Source: Clusia tigrina (Eukaryota > Arthropoda > Insecta > Diptera > Clusiidae). Taken from it: a stretch of 64,000 bases of DNA. The stretch is taken from assembly GCA_920105625.2 (NCBI GenBank), contig OV050030.1, positions 93,316,652 through 93,380,651 of the forward strand, read 5' to 3'. A program made the position numbers and the translations under genes. Below the pieces are notes generated by a model. The model was not told where the DNA came from, did not search any database, and saw only the letters and a list, made by a program, of their open reading frames with translations. Of this stretch, positions 20,823 through 32,639 are shown one piece after another (the stretch's first letter is position 1; each line of letters opens with the position of its first letter).

Positions 20823-21510
20823 ATGGCTGATTTTCATCATCAAATGCCGAAATTGACAACCACAAATTATTTTAACTGGCGCTTCAAATTGGAAATGCTT
20901 TTAAAGCGCGAGGGTTTGTGGTCGGCAATTACAGAAGCTAAACCAGCAGAAAATTTTGTTCAATGGGAAAAACGGATGTACTGTGTATTGGAGACGATCA
21001 AATTCATCACATACGTAACAAATTGACTGCAAAAGAGGCATGGGATGCCATTAAGGAATTTTATGAACGTGATGCTCCAGGTGTAAAAGTAAGGTTGCTA
21101 CGCGAAGTGATGGCGAAGAGAGCCAGTGATGACACTGACATGGAGGCGCACGTAGGTCAGATGAATGAACTATTTCAAAAGCTTATTCCGTTAGGTAGCA
21201 ACGGCTACAATTTTGGGTTCTCTTCCAAGTAGTTATGATGGACTAATAACAGCAATGGAGGCGCACGATCAAAAAGATTTGACACCGTCTCTTATTTGTG
21301 CAAAAATCATTGAAAAGTATCGCCGGAGGCAAGATCGAGATAAGACAGTGGTTACGTCTGAAGGTGCAGATGCCCTACGGGTCGTGAATTTTAAACGTAA
21401 GAGTGGGAGTAGCATTACTTGTTTTTTTTTTTTGCAAGAGAAAAGGTCACGTCCGAAGTAAATGCACAGAGTACTCTGCGTGAAAGGCTAACAAAGCAAG
21501 CAAAGATCGT
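20823..21510 (+). pseudogene. Copia gag, frameshifted
   Basis: ATG at 20823: MADFHHQMPKLTTTNYFNW, then LKREGLWSAI (the copia gag start). Frames change near 20965 and 21210. The middle part reads RNKLTAKEAWDAIKEFYE and VGQMNELFQKLIPLG. The next part starts SLPSSYDGLITAMEA. The zinc knuckle is encoded at about 21418-21470 as C-F-F-C...GHVRSKC. A run of twelve or so T bases at 21421-21432 puts its first half out of frame. Confidence 0.75.
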
Positions 21511-21529
21511 AAATCAAAGGCAAATATTA

Positions 21530-22246
21530 TAGAGCAAAATGATTCTAATGAACATTTATTTTTTGTTGGCACAAAGAACTGTGACGAATTTATTGTGGAC
21601 TCTGGAGCCACATGTTATATTTCTAGTAATCGTGCAATGTTGGATGTTTTTGATGGGTCACATACTGAAAATGTTTCAGTGGGAAATGGTCAATTGGTTG
21701 CTGCATCTGGCAAAGGCAGTGTTGTCATAACGGTGATGGACAATCAAACAGAGTTCGTATCGAAAACGTTTTATATGTTCCTGAAATTGGTGGCAATCTG
21801 ATTTCTGTTAAACGATTGGCAGAAAAGGGCATGAAAGTCACATTTTTCCAAAACATATGTGATATACGAACAGAAAATAATAAACAAATAGCTATTGCAG
21901 ACGTCATAAATAACCTGTATAGAATACGAGTAAAAAATACAGCAAATTTTGTTTCAAACGATGAGAAATTTTGTTTACATGACTGGTATCGCATATTGGG
22001 TCATCGCAGCATGGATGCAATACGTTCTATCGGAAATGATAATATAGCGACTGGTATGAAAGTAGCGGAGTGTGGAACTAGCTGCAAAAACTACACTGCC
22101 TGCGAAATCTGCATTAAGTCAAAATAAACACGGCTGACGTTCCCAAAAGAGGCCAAATATAGATCAACAGAAGTTCTACAGCTAATACATAGCGACATCT
22201 GCGGACCGATGCAGACTACAACACCATCAGGTAAGCGCTATGTATT
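21530..22246 (+). pseudogene. Copia protease and integrase N-terminus
   Basis: The protease active site is FIVDSGATCYI (about 21590-21620). A frame change follows near 21755, then NLISVKRLAEKGMKVTF. The integrase zinc domain reads HDWYRILGHRSMDAI followed by CKNYTACEICIKSK (HHCC pattern, about 21975-22127). A stop at 22127 and the pre-core (LIHSDICGPM, GKRYVLTFID) follow. The LINE is inserted inside the codons for TFID. Confidence 0.75.
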
Positions 22247-22259
22247 AACTTTTATTGAC
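22247..22259 (+). repeat. 13-bp target-site duplication, left copy
   Basis: AACTTTTATTGAC here is repeated at 27587-27599. Removing one copy plus the LINE restores the copia integrase reading TFIDDFPRF. Confidence 0.9.
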
Positions 22260-22813
22260 CTCTACGTAGGTAGTCACCTTGTCGCGGTGTAGGGGCTTGA
22301 TATGTGCTGGAACATGTTACATGGAAGACTGGGATGTGGTCCAGCATATAAACAAAGAACTACCACCAACGCACAGGTTGAAAGTAGATAACTACGATTC
22401 CTGGTCAGACGTTGAGGGGCTAGCTAGGTTGCCCGCTTGGCGCTAGCTAATTGGTCAGCCCTTCGGGGAAGTGCGGCTGTCTTTCAGACCAATGGCTCAT
22501 TTTCAGTACTGTCATGTCTCTGCTGAGGTTGAGCCGCCGATAGCCGGGCGGGGAGAAGGAAAACTCCCCGGGGCAAGGGTGCGCCCGCGCTCTGGATCTC
22601 CAGTCTGGAGCGCGGACGGGCCTATTGACCCAAACAAACCCCCTAAACCCACAGTGGAACAGCTATGCTTGTGGGCTTGCTTGATGGGGTAGAGCCAAGC
22701 TTAATAGCGAACTTGGGGTGCCCAGGCACGTCCCCATTTCAATCCATGCCTTACCGCGCTACCGGGGCACTGGCGTGGTGGACCGATATTTCCCCTTTAC
22801 TCGTGGGAACAAA

Positions 22814-23937
22814 ATGAACACAGATAAACAAAAACCGAATGGCGAGAGCAGGCACAATAGCTCACACAAAGAGGCCACAGCACCTCAGCAAAGAGAGGCA
22901 GAGCAGCCCTCGATTGGCGCGAGCCAAACGCCGACCACCAAAATCCGATAGGCACGGAAGCAGCAGCTGAAAAGCCTAAAAAACTCAGCGGCGCGGGCAA
23001 AAAGAGGTTCAGTTACTTCCTCAAGAAAGGGTTCAGCAGAGAAGAGGCTTACGCCAAAGCTATGCTCCCTATGCCCACAAACAAGGTCGAAGGCGGAAAA
23101 CCAGGCCCCAAAAGGCAGAGGTCGGACGATCAAACACCTCCAGAGGCCACATATAAAAAGCGGCTAAGGGATGATCAATCCTCCACCTCCAAGGCCGTAG
23201 CAGCAGCAGCAGCAGCACCGGCTATTAAAACAGCACAAGCAGCAACATCTGCAGCAGACGCACCAAATTTGATTGAAAATACATCCAAGAAGAGGCAGCC
23301 CACTGCCTCCTACAAGGATGTGGTGACAGGCATCAAAATGGCAGTACTCGCAAGGGACTATCCCAATACGCCCCTAACAACGGAGCAAATGGACTCCATC
23401 CAGAAACTCATCCTGGATAAAATTATAGCCGGAAAACAACAGGCTACAAAACCAGCGTTCCTGGACGCTATATACAAAGCAGGATACATGGTTCTGCACT
23501 GTAAAGATAGCGCGCCAACAGACTGGCTAAAGCCGGCCATCACCAACGCGTCGCCTTGGGAAGGTGCTTCACTGTGGGTCACAGAGGAGTCCAAGATACC
23601 TCACTCGCGGATCGCTGTGGGGTACTTTCCCAACTCCCAGTCCCTGGAGACCGCTAGGATCCTGGACTTTTTGCAGGGGCAGAACAAAGGCCTCCACGTC
23701 GAGTCGTGGCGCACACTACGAAGAGCTGAAAGAGGCTCTAACGTAACTCTGATCCTAGCAGTAGACCAGAAATCAGCAGCCAGCCTTGTGGAATCCGGTG
23801 ATAAGGTCAACTTTAGATTTGGCCACGTGAGTCTCAGGCTAAAGGCTGCATCCCCCAATGCTGATGAGCTGGCGGATAAAATGGATGCTGTGGAGTTGGA
23901 AGAAGAGGACGAAAGTACTCCATCCAATCCCAACTGA
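22814..23937 (+). pseudogene. LINE ORF1 (DUF4780), one frameshift
   Basis: Starts at ATG 22814 (MNTDKQKPNGESRHN). A stop at 22951 is bypassed if one base is gained or lost near 22945-22950. The frame then continues as EAAAEKPKKLSGAGKKRF and LKKGFSREEAYAKAM into the long open part ending at 23937. Features: a basic N-terminus, a poly-Ala run from CAG repeats (23200-23218), and the conserved C-terminal domain (GYMVLHCKDS, PWEGASLWV, RIAVGYFPNS, LHVESWRTLRRAERG). It ends acidic (VELEEEDEST). It is followed 11 bases later by ORF2. Expected role: RNA-binding chaperone of the LINE particle. Confidence 0.8.
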
Positions 23938-23948
23938 GTAGCACCAAC

Positions 23949-26900
23949 ATGAAGTGCATCCAGGCAAATCTTCACCATGCTAAGGCTGCAACGGCCGAAC
24001 TTAGCAGAAGGTTTGCCTGTGGAAGCACCAACATAGGACTTATCCAGGAGCCCTGGATACATAGAGGCAAGATAGTAGGCCTCAAGACACCAAACACACA
24101 GGTAATCTATGACGTGGGTGCAGTCAAACCAAGGGCTGCACTTATCATTGATACCAACATTAAATATCTGCCATTTATAGAGTTTATGAATGGCGACACA
24201 GCAGCAGCACTCGTCGAAGTGGATGCAAATGGGAAGAAAATAGAGGCTGTCGTAGCCTCAGCTTACTTTCCAGGAGACACCAACGAAGCACCACCACCGA
24301 ATATCATAGGTCTAGTGAACTACTGCAAGACACACAACAAGACGTTAATCATTGGTTGCGATGCAAATGCGCACAATACAATCTGGGGCAGTACAGATAC
24401 AAACACAAGAGGTGAGTCGCTCCTAGAATATTTACTACAAACTAACATAGCTACTGTAAACAGGGGCAATAAACCCACCTTTGAAAATGCCATACGACAA
24501 GAGGATCTTGACTTAACACTCATAACAAATAATTCACTTGATATGATCACGAACTGGAGAGTCTCTGATGAGGACTCAATGTCTGATCATAAACATATTC
24601 TCTTTGAAATCATGGTGTTAAATAAGAGCGTAATGCTCTATAGAAGCCCTAAATCAACAAACTGGGATAAATACTCAGAGTGCTTAGAAACTAAGCTAAC
24701 CAGAAGCATGCTTCACATAAGATCGACAGAGGAATTGGATGCATCAGTTGAAGCTCTGACTGACTCCATTATATCCTCATATCACGAATGTAGTCCACTC
24801 AAGACAAAAACCTCAACGAAGAGGGTCCCTTGGTGGAACAAAGAACTAGCTAATTTGCGTCAAATAGCAAGGTCTAAATTCAATGACGCAAAGAAATACA
24901 AAACATGGGACGAATATAAAAAATCCCTGACACTATACAACAAGGAACTGAGGAAATCAAAAAGGAACTCATGGAAAAACTTCGGTGAAGAACTTAAAGA
25001 TGTCCCAACGACAGCCAGAATACAAAAATCACTGTCCAAGGGGGTAATTAATCCAATTGGCACTCTAAAGGCACCGGATGGTACTTTCCGGCCTAACACA
25101 AACAGCGACAACGATCATGGGGTGTCAGCGTACAATCGCTACAAGGCAAGAAACTACTATCTTCAGAATAGTAAAATTTGAAAGGGTTGAATGGGCAATC
25201 AACTCGTTTAAACCCTACAAATCACCTGGACCTGATGGTATATTTCCAGCCCTACTTTCAAAAGGGACCAGGAGATGAATACAAATTTTGGTTCAAATCT
25301 TTAGATCTACTTTAATATGGGGATATGTTCCTAAGGGTTGGCGTGAGGTTAAGGCTATATTCCTACCAAAGGGTGGAAATAAATCCCCCGAATCTCCCAA
25401 ATCCTACAGGCCAATTAGTCTAACGTTCTTCATGTTAAAAACCATGGAAAAGATATTGGACTGCTACCTAAGAGAGGAGGTAATCTCTAATACTCCACTA
25501 CATAAGCTACAATTTGCCTATCAAAAAGGGAAATCTACAGTCACAGCACTGCACACAATTGTTCGTGATATTGAAAAGGCACTAGGCCTAAATGAGGTAG
25601 CCCTCTGTGCATTCATGGACATTGAGGGTGCTTTCGACAATGCGAACTTTCAAGCAATAGAACTGGCACTCTCGAACAGGGGAGCAGAACCAGCAATAGT
25701 AAAATGGGTAAGCAATATGCTAAACCAAAGAATAATCACAGCCTCTTTAGGGGAAGTTAACATGAGTGTTACAGCGGTAAAGGGATGTTCGCAGGGGGGA
25801 GTACTATCACCACTGCTATGGTCCATACTAGTTGATAACCTAATACAGATCCTTAATAATAAAGGATACAAAACAATTGGATATGCAGATGACATATCTA
25901 TAATAATCCAAGGCAATCATGAAAGGTCTATTGGAGACCTGATGCAAGATGCCTTAGACACAACATGGGAGTGGTGCAGGAAAGAGGGGCTATCAATCAA
26001 CCCCACCAAAACCACTATTGTCCCCTTCACCAGGGAGAGGACATTTGATATCCCAACATTAAAAATAAATGGAATAGAGGTACCCTTACATGAAGAGGTA
26101 AAATATCTAGGTATCATCCTGGATAAAAAACTCACCTGGGAGGCACACCTTAACTCGGTAATAAAAAAAGCCACGAAAAACCTTTGGACTACAAAACAAC
26201 TTCTGGGAAAATCCTGGGGTCTGAGCCCCAAAATGACCTTCTGGATATACACCCAAATGGTTAAACCCATCATACTATATGGGGCATTGGTATGGTGGGG
26301 AAAAACAAAACAAACAACAGCCAAATTAAAACTGCGCAAATTACAAAGGCTGGCATGCCTAAGCATCACAGGGGCTATGAGAACTACCCCAACTGCTGGC
26401 ATGGAAGCGCTGTTAAATTTACCACCGCTACACCTAGCAATACAAGAGGAAGCTGCAAGGCAAGCACTCTCAATCCATGCAAATGAAAAATTCAAACCAG
26501 CAAATCTCACTGGACACCTAGAAATTCTAAATTTGGTCAAAGATGCTATGCACATGACCCAGGCAAGTGACCACACAGACTCAGTACTCAATTTCACCAA
26601 GAGGTACAATATTATTCATATTCCCATCAAGGGAGGAGTGGAACGATAGCCCAATATGGCTACACGATGATTCGCAAAAATGGTATACAGATGGTTCCAA
26701 AACGCTCCAGGGGGTAGGAGCAGGAATAATGGGACCTAGAGCACACAAATCAATAACCCTAAATGCAGATACCACGATTTTCCATGCGGAGCTCTATGCT
26801 ATAATGGAAACAGTGGAAATCTTATCTAAAAGAGGACTTAAAGGAGTAAAAATTAAAATACTCTCAGACAGTCAATCAGTCCTCAAAGCTCTTAAAAGCT

Positions 26901-27502
26901 ACACATTTACATCAAAAGTCCTTATAGAGTGTAACAACGCACTCAACGAACTGGCCATCCACAATCAGGTCTCTCTGATTTGGGTGCCAGGACACGAAGG
27001 ACACGAAGGTAACGAAACGGCAGACCTTTATGCCAAAAAAGGGGCTGAAGGATCATTTATTGGACCCACCCCCTTCTTTGGCTTTAATAAAAACAACATA
27101 AAACAAGAGACCAAAAAATGGATCCAACATAAAATCAGCGAATATTGGAATGGCATTGACGGCCTCGATCACTCCAAAAAATTCCTGAGCTTTGACGCTA
27201 ATAGAGCAAAAGTTGCTCTTACCTTAAACAAAAAATGCCTTAGATCACTCTCTGGAGCATTAACAGGCCACTTCGCGTGCAACAAACACCTACACAAAAT
27301 AGGTATATCTAGCACGAGCACTTGCAGATTCTGCTGTGATGAAGAGGAGTCTGTGGGACACTTAATCACCAACTGTGATGCATTAGGCCACAGGAGACAC
27401 AGGATCTTAGGTTCCTATATACTAGAAGATGAAGACCTTCAAATGCTCTCTCCAAAGGAGCTGGTCCGATTCCTTGATATACTAAGTATACTAAATAATT
27501 AA
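23949..27502 (+). pseudogene. LINE ORF2: endonuclease-RT-RNase H, 2 frameshifts and 1 stop
   Basis: Endonuclease 23949-about 24620: MKCIQANLHHAKAAT, IQEPWI, GCDANAHNTIWGSTD, LDLTLI, NWRVSDEDSMSDHK. The linker reads VPWWNKELANLR. A frame change near 25155 leads into RT: PYKSPGPDGIFPALL (25215-25260), an in-frame TGA at 25276-25278, GWREVKAIFLPKGG, SYRPISLT, MDIEGAFDN, CSQGGVLSPLLW, the catalytic GYADDISI (25879-25902) and KYLGIILDKKLTWE. A frame change near 26630 leads into RNase H: WYTDGSK, HAELYAI, SDSQS, WVPGHEGHEGNETAD. The tail has CRFCCDEEESVGHLITNC. All catalytic residues I can place are present. By family it nicks DNA, copies its RNA at the nick and removes RNA. Confidence 0.85.
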
Positions 27503-27586
27503 GTACGAAGGGGTGCACAATAGATCAAGTTGGTCGCAGTGCATAATGGCCTTAGCCTAACCCGTACAACCATTACATTACATTAC

Positions 27587-27599
27587 AACTTTTATTGAC
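27587..27599 (+). repeat. 13-bp target-site duplication, right copy
   Basis: AACTTTTATTGAC follows the CATTA tail of the LINE directly and matches 22247-22259. Confidence 0.9.
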
Positions 27600-28205
27600 G
27601 ATTTTCCACGTTTCACCACTGTTTATTTGCTTAAAGAGAAATCTGAGACATTCCAGAAATTTGAAGAATTTTATGAATAACCAGCAAATAAATTTGGCCA
27701 CAAAATTCAATGCCTGAGAACCGATCGTGGTGGAGAATATACCGACAAAAATTTCGTCAATTATCTTAATAAAAGAGGCGTAAAGATTCAGCGTACTGCG
27801 CCCTATACACCTCAGCAGAACGGCGTCGCAGAGCGCAAAAACTGAACATTAATTGAGATGACGCGTTGTATGCTGTTAGATGCCAAGCTGGAGCATAAAT
27901 TTTGGGGTGAAGCGATAATGACAGCGAAGAACTTACAAATCTTATTACCATGGAAATCAATAGAAAGCACACCATTTGAAATCTGGCATGGTTGAAAACC
28001 GTTTTATGGAAATTTGAGAAGATTTGGTTCAAGATGTTTTGTTAAAGTTCACGATTGTCAGCGCCGAAAACTTGACCCAAAAGCAGATGAAGCTATTTTC
28101 GTCGGGTTTGATGTTCATTCGAAAGCGTTTAGGTGTTTTGTTCCAGAAAAATGAAAAGTTGTTATTTCGCGTGACGTTAAATTTGTAAACAACACGATTA
28201 TAAAA
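27600..28205 (+). pseudogene. Copia integrase core (after the LINE)
   Basis: Continuation of integrase: DDFPRFTTVYLLKEKSE, then RTDRGGEYTDKNF, TAPYTPQQNGVAERKN and MTRCMLLDAKLEHKFWGEA. These are the conserved D, D and E region of the copia core. GFDVHSKAFRCFVPEK follows. Stops occur near 27680, 27843, 27993 and 28152, so it is dead. Confidence 0.8.
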
Positions 28206-28209
28206 AAAT

Positions 28210-29926
28210 GTGAAAATAAAACCGATTTCATTCCAATTAGAAACGACAATAACAATTGCAACAGTCCCGAGTCCGTCGACGAAAACGCCGGTAGTGATTA
28301 CGTCGATAATGAAAACACCGACGATGAGAATCAAAATAACAATAATGAATGATGATGATCTACCAGATGAATTAGGCGAGCCACAGCGAAGATCTGATCG
28401 GGTAAATAAAGGTATTGGTCCAATGCGGTTTATCCAAGAAATTTATGTTGTTATCAATGGCGAGCCATCCAATTACAATGAAGCTGTGCAATGTTCGAAG
28501 GGTAGTCATTGGATTGCTGCCATGGAGGAGGAGTATAGCTCTCTCATCGAAAATAACACTTGGGAATTAGTAAATTTACCTAATAGCAAAAATCTAATCG
28601 GCTGCAAATGGGTTTATAAATTGAAGACAGATGCAGACGGTAGAGTGCAAAAATATAAAGCACGTCTTGTTGCCCAAGGTTTCAGCCAAAAGTTTGGAGT
28701 CGACTACGACCAGGTGTTTGCTCCTGTTGCTAAACACGCTACCTTCCGAATTCTTCTTTCCATCGCCGCTGCTAAGAATATGAATGTTTACCATTTTGAT
28801 GCAAAAACTGCATTCTTAAATGGTGAATTAAGAGAAGATATTTATATGCGTCAACCGCCCGGGATTATCAACGAAAATAATTCAAACACGGTATGTTTGT
28901 TGAAGAAGCAAACTTAAAACAATGTAAAGCTGAGCACTGTTTGTATACATATGAAAAGTCTTTGTTTGTATTAATATAATCGACGACATACTGGTGATTT
29001 CGAGTGACAAAAATGAGGTAAATCGTATTGAAAATATTTTACGTAAAAATTTCAGTATTGATAATTTAGGCCTGATATCTAATTACTTGGGTATTAGAGT
29101 CACAAAAGAAAATAATAATTATTTAATCGACTAAACGAAATATATTTTAGAAGTCGTTAAGAAATTTGATTGACAAAATTCGAAAGATTCTAATATACCT
29201 TTAAGCCCTGCATATCACAAACAACCAGAAGGTGACAAATTGCCAACTAATGAGAAATATCGAGCTGCAATTGGATGTTTATTGTATATTTCAACAAACA
29301 CACGACCTGATATTTCTGCTGCCGTTAGCATACTTTCACAAAAGGTGGAAAATCCTAATCAGTATGATTGGAATGAAGTAAAGAAACTTATAAGATACCT
29401 AAAAAGAACATCATCTATGCAATTGAAACTTGGAGGAAAATCATCAGACTGTGAACTCATCGGTTACGCCGACGCCAATTGGGCTGAAGACCGCCAAACT
29501 CGTAAGTCTAATTCTGGGTACGTGTTTCTTTTAAATGGTGCTGTAAGTTGGTCCTGTAAGCGTCAAGATTGTGTTGCTCTCTCGTCTACTGAGGCAGAGT
29601 TTATTGCTTTGTCCGAAGCATGTAAGGAAGCTGTATGGATACAACGAATCCTAAATGACCTAGGTTATGGTTGCAATCAGCCTACAACAATATACGAGGA
29701 CAACCAGAGTGCTATAAAAATGATAGCTGATAAAAAGCTGAGCAATCACTCAAAACACATCGATACAAAAACGTTCTTCGTGAAAGACTACGTCGAAAAG
29801 AAACTAGTCAAAGTTGAGTTCTGTCCAACTGAAAAAATGTTAGCTGACTTATTCACCAAACGCCTACCAAAAGAAAAATTTGTTATGTTTAGAAATGTAT
29901 TAAATTTAAAGTACATTTTAATATAG
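28210..29926 (+). pseudogene. Copia RT and RNase H, RT internally deleted
   Basis: RT (RVT_2 type) at 28210-28917: WIAAMEEEYSSLIENNTWEL, GCKWVYKLKTDADGRVQKYK, ARLVAQGFSQKFGVDYDQVF, FDAKTAFLNGELREDIYM. Homology breaks after CLLKK and restarts at KAEHCLYTYEKS, so the LYGLKQ block (roughly 25-30 residues) is deleted. IIDDILVISSD follows in another frame, then several stops. RNase H at 29240-29926 is open: RAAIGCLLYISTNTRPDI, GYADANWAEDRQTRKSNSG, STEAEFIALSEA, YEDNQSAI, KHIDTKTFFVKDYV, LADLFTKRLP. Confidence 0.85.
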
Positions 29927-29943
29927 TAAATTAAGGAGGAGTT

Positions 29944-30226
29944 TGTTAGATTATTATAATTTACAATTGCTCATCTTTATTGATATCGATAATTGTTTTT
30001 TGTTTCTTTTGTTACATATGCAATATGTCACTTATGTCAACTTGATTTGTCTCTTCCTTTTGTAACTTCCGTTTTTACCTTCTTCTTTTTGTTTGCCCTA
30101 AGCACTATACATCGTAAAACTTATCTCTGTATTAATTAAATAATATTTTATAATAAAGTAATTTATATTAAGGAAATAACTCTGGTTTTTATTTCTAAAT
30201 TGCTTACGCTTAAATCCTCAAGCCTT
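29944..30226 (+). repeat. Copia 3' LTR
   Basis: It begins TGTTAGATTATTATAA right after the purine-rich AAGGAGGAG. It has a few substitutions against the 5' LTR, for example GATTTGTCTC versus GATTTCTCTC and TTTATATTAAGG versus TTTATCTTAAGG. The AATAAAGTAATTT polyadenylation-like signal is in both. Confidence 0.85.
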
Positions 30227-30800
30227 TCTTGTTCTGCCTGCTTCAGGGTCGTCTTCCTACGCCCTGTATTTCCTCCAGTAGGATTTTGAAGTCAAAAGGT
30301 TCATCCCGGTCTGGTCCTGAGATAGATCCTTTAGACTGGATGCGCCAAAATGTTGTTTTGGATATTTTACATAAATTTTATTAAAAGAGGTTTGAATATC
30401 AAAAACTTAAATTTTTCAAACTTCCAAATTGCATTTACTAAAAATTTATAGATCTGACAACGACAAAAATGTCAAAAAAGCTCTCTCATAAAATAGTAAA
30501 ACAGCTTTCTTAACCACCAGTAAAATCGCTCTCAACTTCTAGTAAAGTGTGGTTTATTCACAGCTGAGAGCAGGAATGTCCATGTAAAAGAAATGGCATA
30601 AACCATGGTTTACATAAGGTTAACTCTCTAACTCGGTTAAACAAAAAATGAGAGCAAACCCTGTCGGTGGGAACATGCTATTACTTTCTAGGTAAGCACT
30701 TCTGGTGCCAGTTGGTTAATCCCCTTACCAAATGAATACAAATGCCAAATATACATACTTATTGATGCAACATTAGGCTTTGCTGATGACCGGGCTAAGA
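30227..30800 (-). mobile_element. Gypsy leader, primer site and probable LTR (minus strand)
   Basis: On the minus strand, TGGCGCATCC (30343-30352) follows a sequence ending CAACATTT, the usual LTR/primer-site boundary. The leader to its left (30227-30342) ends at the copia and has the CTACTGGAG...CTGAAGCAG unit also seen at 20361-20414. The probable LTR extends right to about 30800. Its far end is not fixed. The block GCATTTGTATTCA...GGATTAACCAACTG resembles part of the candidate LTR at 8232-8632. Confidence 0.5.
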
Positions 30801-31029
30801 GATTTTTCTTTTTAGAGTGTGGCGAAGACACATCAACACATTTTAATTCAGTTAATAGATTTCGTAGCACTGGAATTTAGCCAAAAGCAAGAAAAGGCCA
30901 TCGCCAATTTCAGAAAAGAAAAATTTCTGTCTGCGAAACAGTTTGACAAGTTCAACATCCGTGGACCTGCATTTCGCGCATATGAACTATTTCCTATACA
31001 TTGGCTTATTTTGTAAAAAGTAACAACTT

Positions 31030-32001
31030 ACGGATGCCCCACGACTTTTAGGGTAATAGAAAAGCTGATGATATTTTGCTGTGCAGGCATTAATTCCACA
31101 ATCTTTTTTATTGAAGCATTAGTTTTTGTGCTAATTTAGGCACTACCGGCATGATCTTTGCGACTACACTGTTTCCCACTTCCTTTGAAGATACAAGCTC
31201 TTAAATGTTATACACTGAGACACCCTGTGCCCGTCACTCCTGCACGCAATATAGTATGTTTTAGACACAGAATTTTCAGCGCTGTTGTGAGTAGTAGTCC
31301 GATAATTGTCTTTATTTAATGGCATAGGCGAAGTCAGTCGCTTAAATTGCTGCTTCAGCTATGAAGTACCACCACTCACTAAAAGCATTTACAATTGGTT
31401 TCCGCTCATCCTTTGCTGCATTGCCAAACTGAGTTTCTATTGAGTCGGTGATTTTACCAGCATTTTACCAGTTTGCATGCCTTGATTGAACTACAAATAT
31501 TTCGCACGAACAGAGCGACTTTATTCTGTCTCTCTCAATCATACATTCGAGAATGTACTCGGATCCCCCGAAACCCATTTTTTATGTTTATTTTAGTTCC
31601 GGTACCATTGCAGGTACCAAAAGCTTGTCATTTACTAATTCCTGGGCCGTATATTTACTACATTTCTACATTCCCATTAAATTCACTGCAATTGGGTAGC
31701 CAGCGATACTCGTCCTATTTTCCAAACTAATTATGAAAACCGGTCAGTTTTCCAGATCACCGTGAAAAACTGGAAGCTCTTTAGGTATAGTATGTTTTGC
31801 TTCTAATTGAGCTAGCTTTGGGCCAGAGTTCACGCAAACCTCCGGTTCACCGGTGACTTGGTGTAGCATTTTCCTATCATTCTCCAATTTTTCAGTTGTA
31901 GAGTCTGCAGCTTGCAAAATTTTGGGATCATATGGCGAGAATTGTGCGAAGTTGCCCGATAGATGGCTCAGAAGAAGAAATGTATGGTGTTTTCGCAACA
32001 T
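31030..32001 (-). pseudogene. BEL/Pao gag fragment (DUF1759)
   Basis: Minus-strand gag of a BEL/Pao element unrelated by position to the array at 43-58 kb. It reads QLEAKHTIPKELPVFHGDLE then ENWPVFITVFEN (32001-31720), followed in other frames by GGSEYILECMIERDR, TDSIETQFGN and FSEWWYFIAEAA down to about 31130. The order PKELPVFHGDLENWP / EYIL / W is the DUF1759 gag pattern. There are several frame changes. No protease or RT follows to the left, so only gag is left. Confidence 0.65.
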
Positions 32002-32366
32002 TAGTTGCGTACGTGCGTCGTTTCTCGGCAGGTAGAAATGTCATGGAAAGGACCTTGAAGGAGGGTCACTCCACTTGGGAATTTTTATTTTTACCTGAGG
32101 TAATGTTTCTGCTGTACAATTTAACGTTGTTCTTATATTTTGTGGGAAGGGATATGGCCTGACTTCAATGATACAGGCCGTATGGTTGGTACACTATAAA
32201 TTTGATGTGCCCATAGGAGAGTGGGATGTCGACGTGGCGATGTTTCACAGCTATGGACCAAGCACATCTGCTGATATTCTATTGTTCCCGTCATCATTGA
32301 CGTGCCGCACTTGTAGCTGGCGCAATAATTTGTATATTCACATATATGTATGTTCACACGATGTGA

Positions 32367-32627
32367 CTATGGGTGAGGAGAAGACTCGAGGTTCGACCAT
32401 ACTTTCAGTCGACATATAAACATCCTGTGCTGGAACGCCTGATGTTGTACTGCGCTGACGTGCTTGTTCTCAGGAGGCGTAGTTCCAGCTTGAGTCAGCA
32501 GTGGCAATAATAAAGCTAACGCAGCTATAGTGATAACATCGATCACATTTATCACATTGTACCATATGTTCGATATCTTTTCCGAAGCTTTAATTCGATT
32601 GAATTCCAAACTTTCCGAATCTTCCAT
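32367..32627 (-). other. Unrecognised ORF with one hydrophobic segment
   Basis: 86-codon minus-strand frame. The N-terminus is charged (MEDSESLEFNRIKASEKI), followed by a hydrophobic stretch long enough to span a membrane (VIDVITIAALALLLPLL) and a polar tail. I do not recognise it. It could be a remnant of an LTR-element third gene or a chance ORF. Nothing around it supports expression. Confidence 0.2.
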
Positions 32628-32639
32628 TCTTAAATCTCT

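Larger units (their letters stand above)
22260..27586 (+). mobile_element. LOA-like LINE, nearly complete, inserted in copia
   Basis: 5.3-kb plus-strand non-LTR element flanked by the 13-bp duplication AACTTTTATTGAC. Leader 22260-22813, ORF1 22814-23937, ORF2 23949-27502 (endonuclease, RT, RNase H, CCHC tail), 3' UTR 27503-27570 and a three-unit CATTA tail (27571-27586). The RT catalytic YADD is intact and most of ORF2 is open. There is one frameshift in ORF1, two in ORF2 and an in-frame stop in RT. It is the youngest-looking LINE here. The RNase H after RT and the ORF order fit the LOA group (I/R1/LOA branch). Confidence 0.85.
20415..30226 (+). mobile_element. Ty1/copia element, split by a LINE
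   Basis: Plus-strand copia-type retrotransposon with two LTRs (20415-20677 and about 29944-30226), a primer-binding site at 20680-20693 and a polypurine tract AAGGAGGAG (29933-29941). Gag, protease, integrase, RT and RNase H are in copia order. The LINE at 22260-27586 sits in the integrase core. Without it the element is about 4.5 kb, close to the usual copia size. Many frameshifts and one deletion in RT make it inactive. Confidence 0.85.

Noticed and set aside
25917..26609. 230-codon minus-strand ORF
   Set aside because: Antisense shadow of the RT in the complete LINE.
32367..32627. Small membrane protein gene of the host
   Set aside because: One hydrophobic segment is not enough. There is no conservation, splice or promoter evidence, so it is listed only as an unrecognised ORF.
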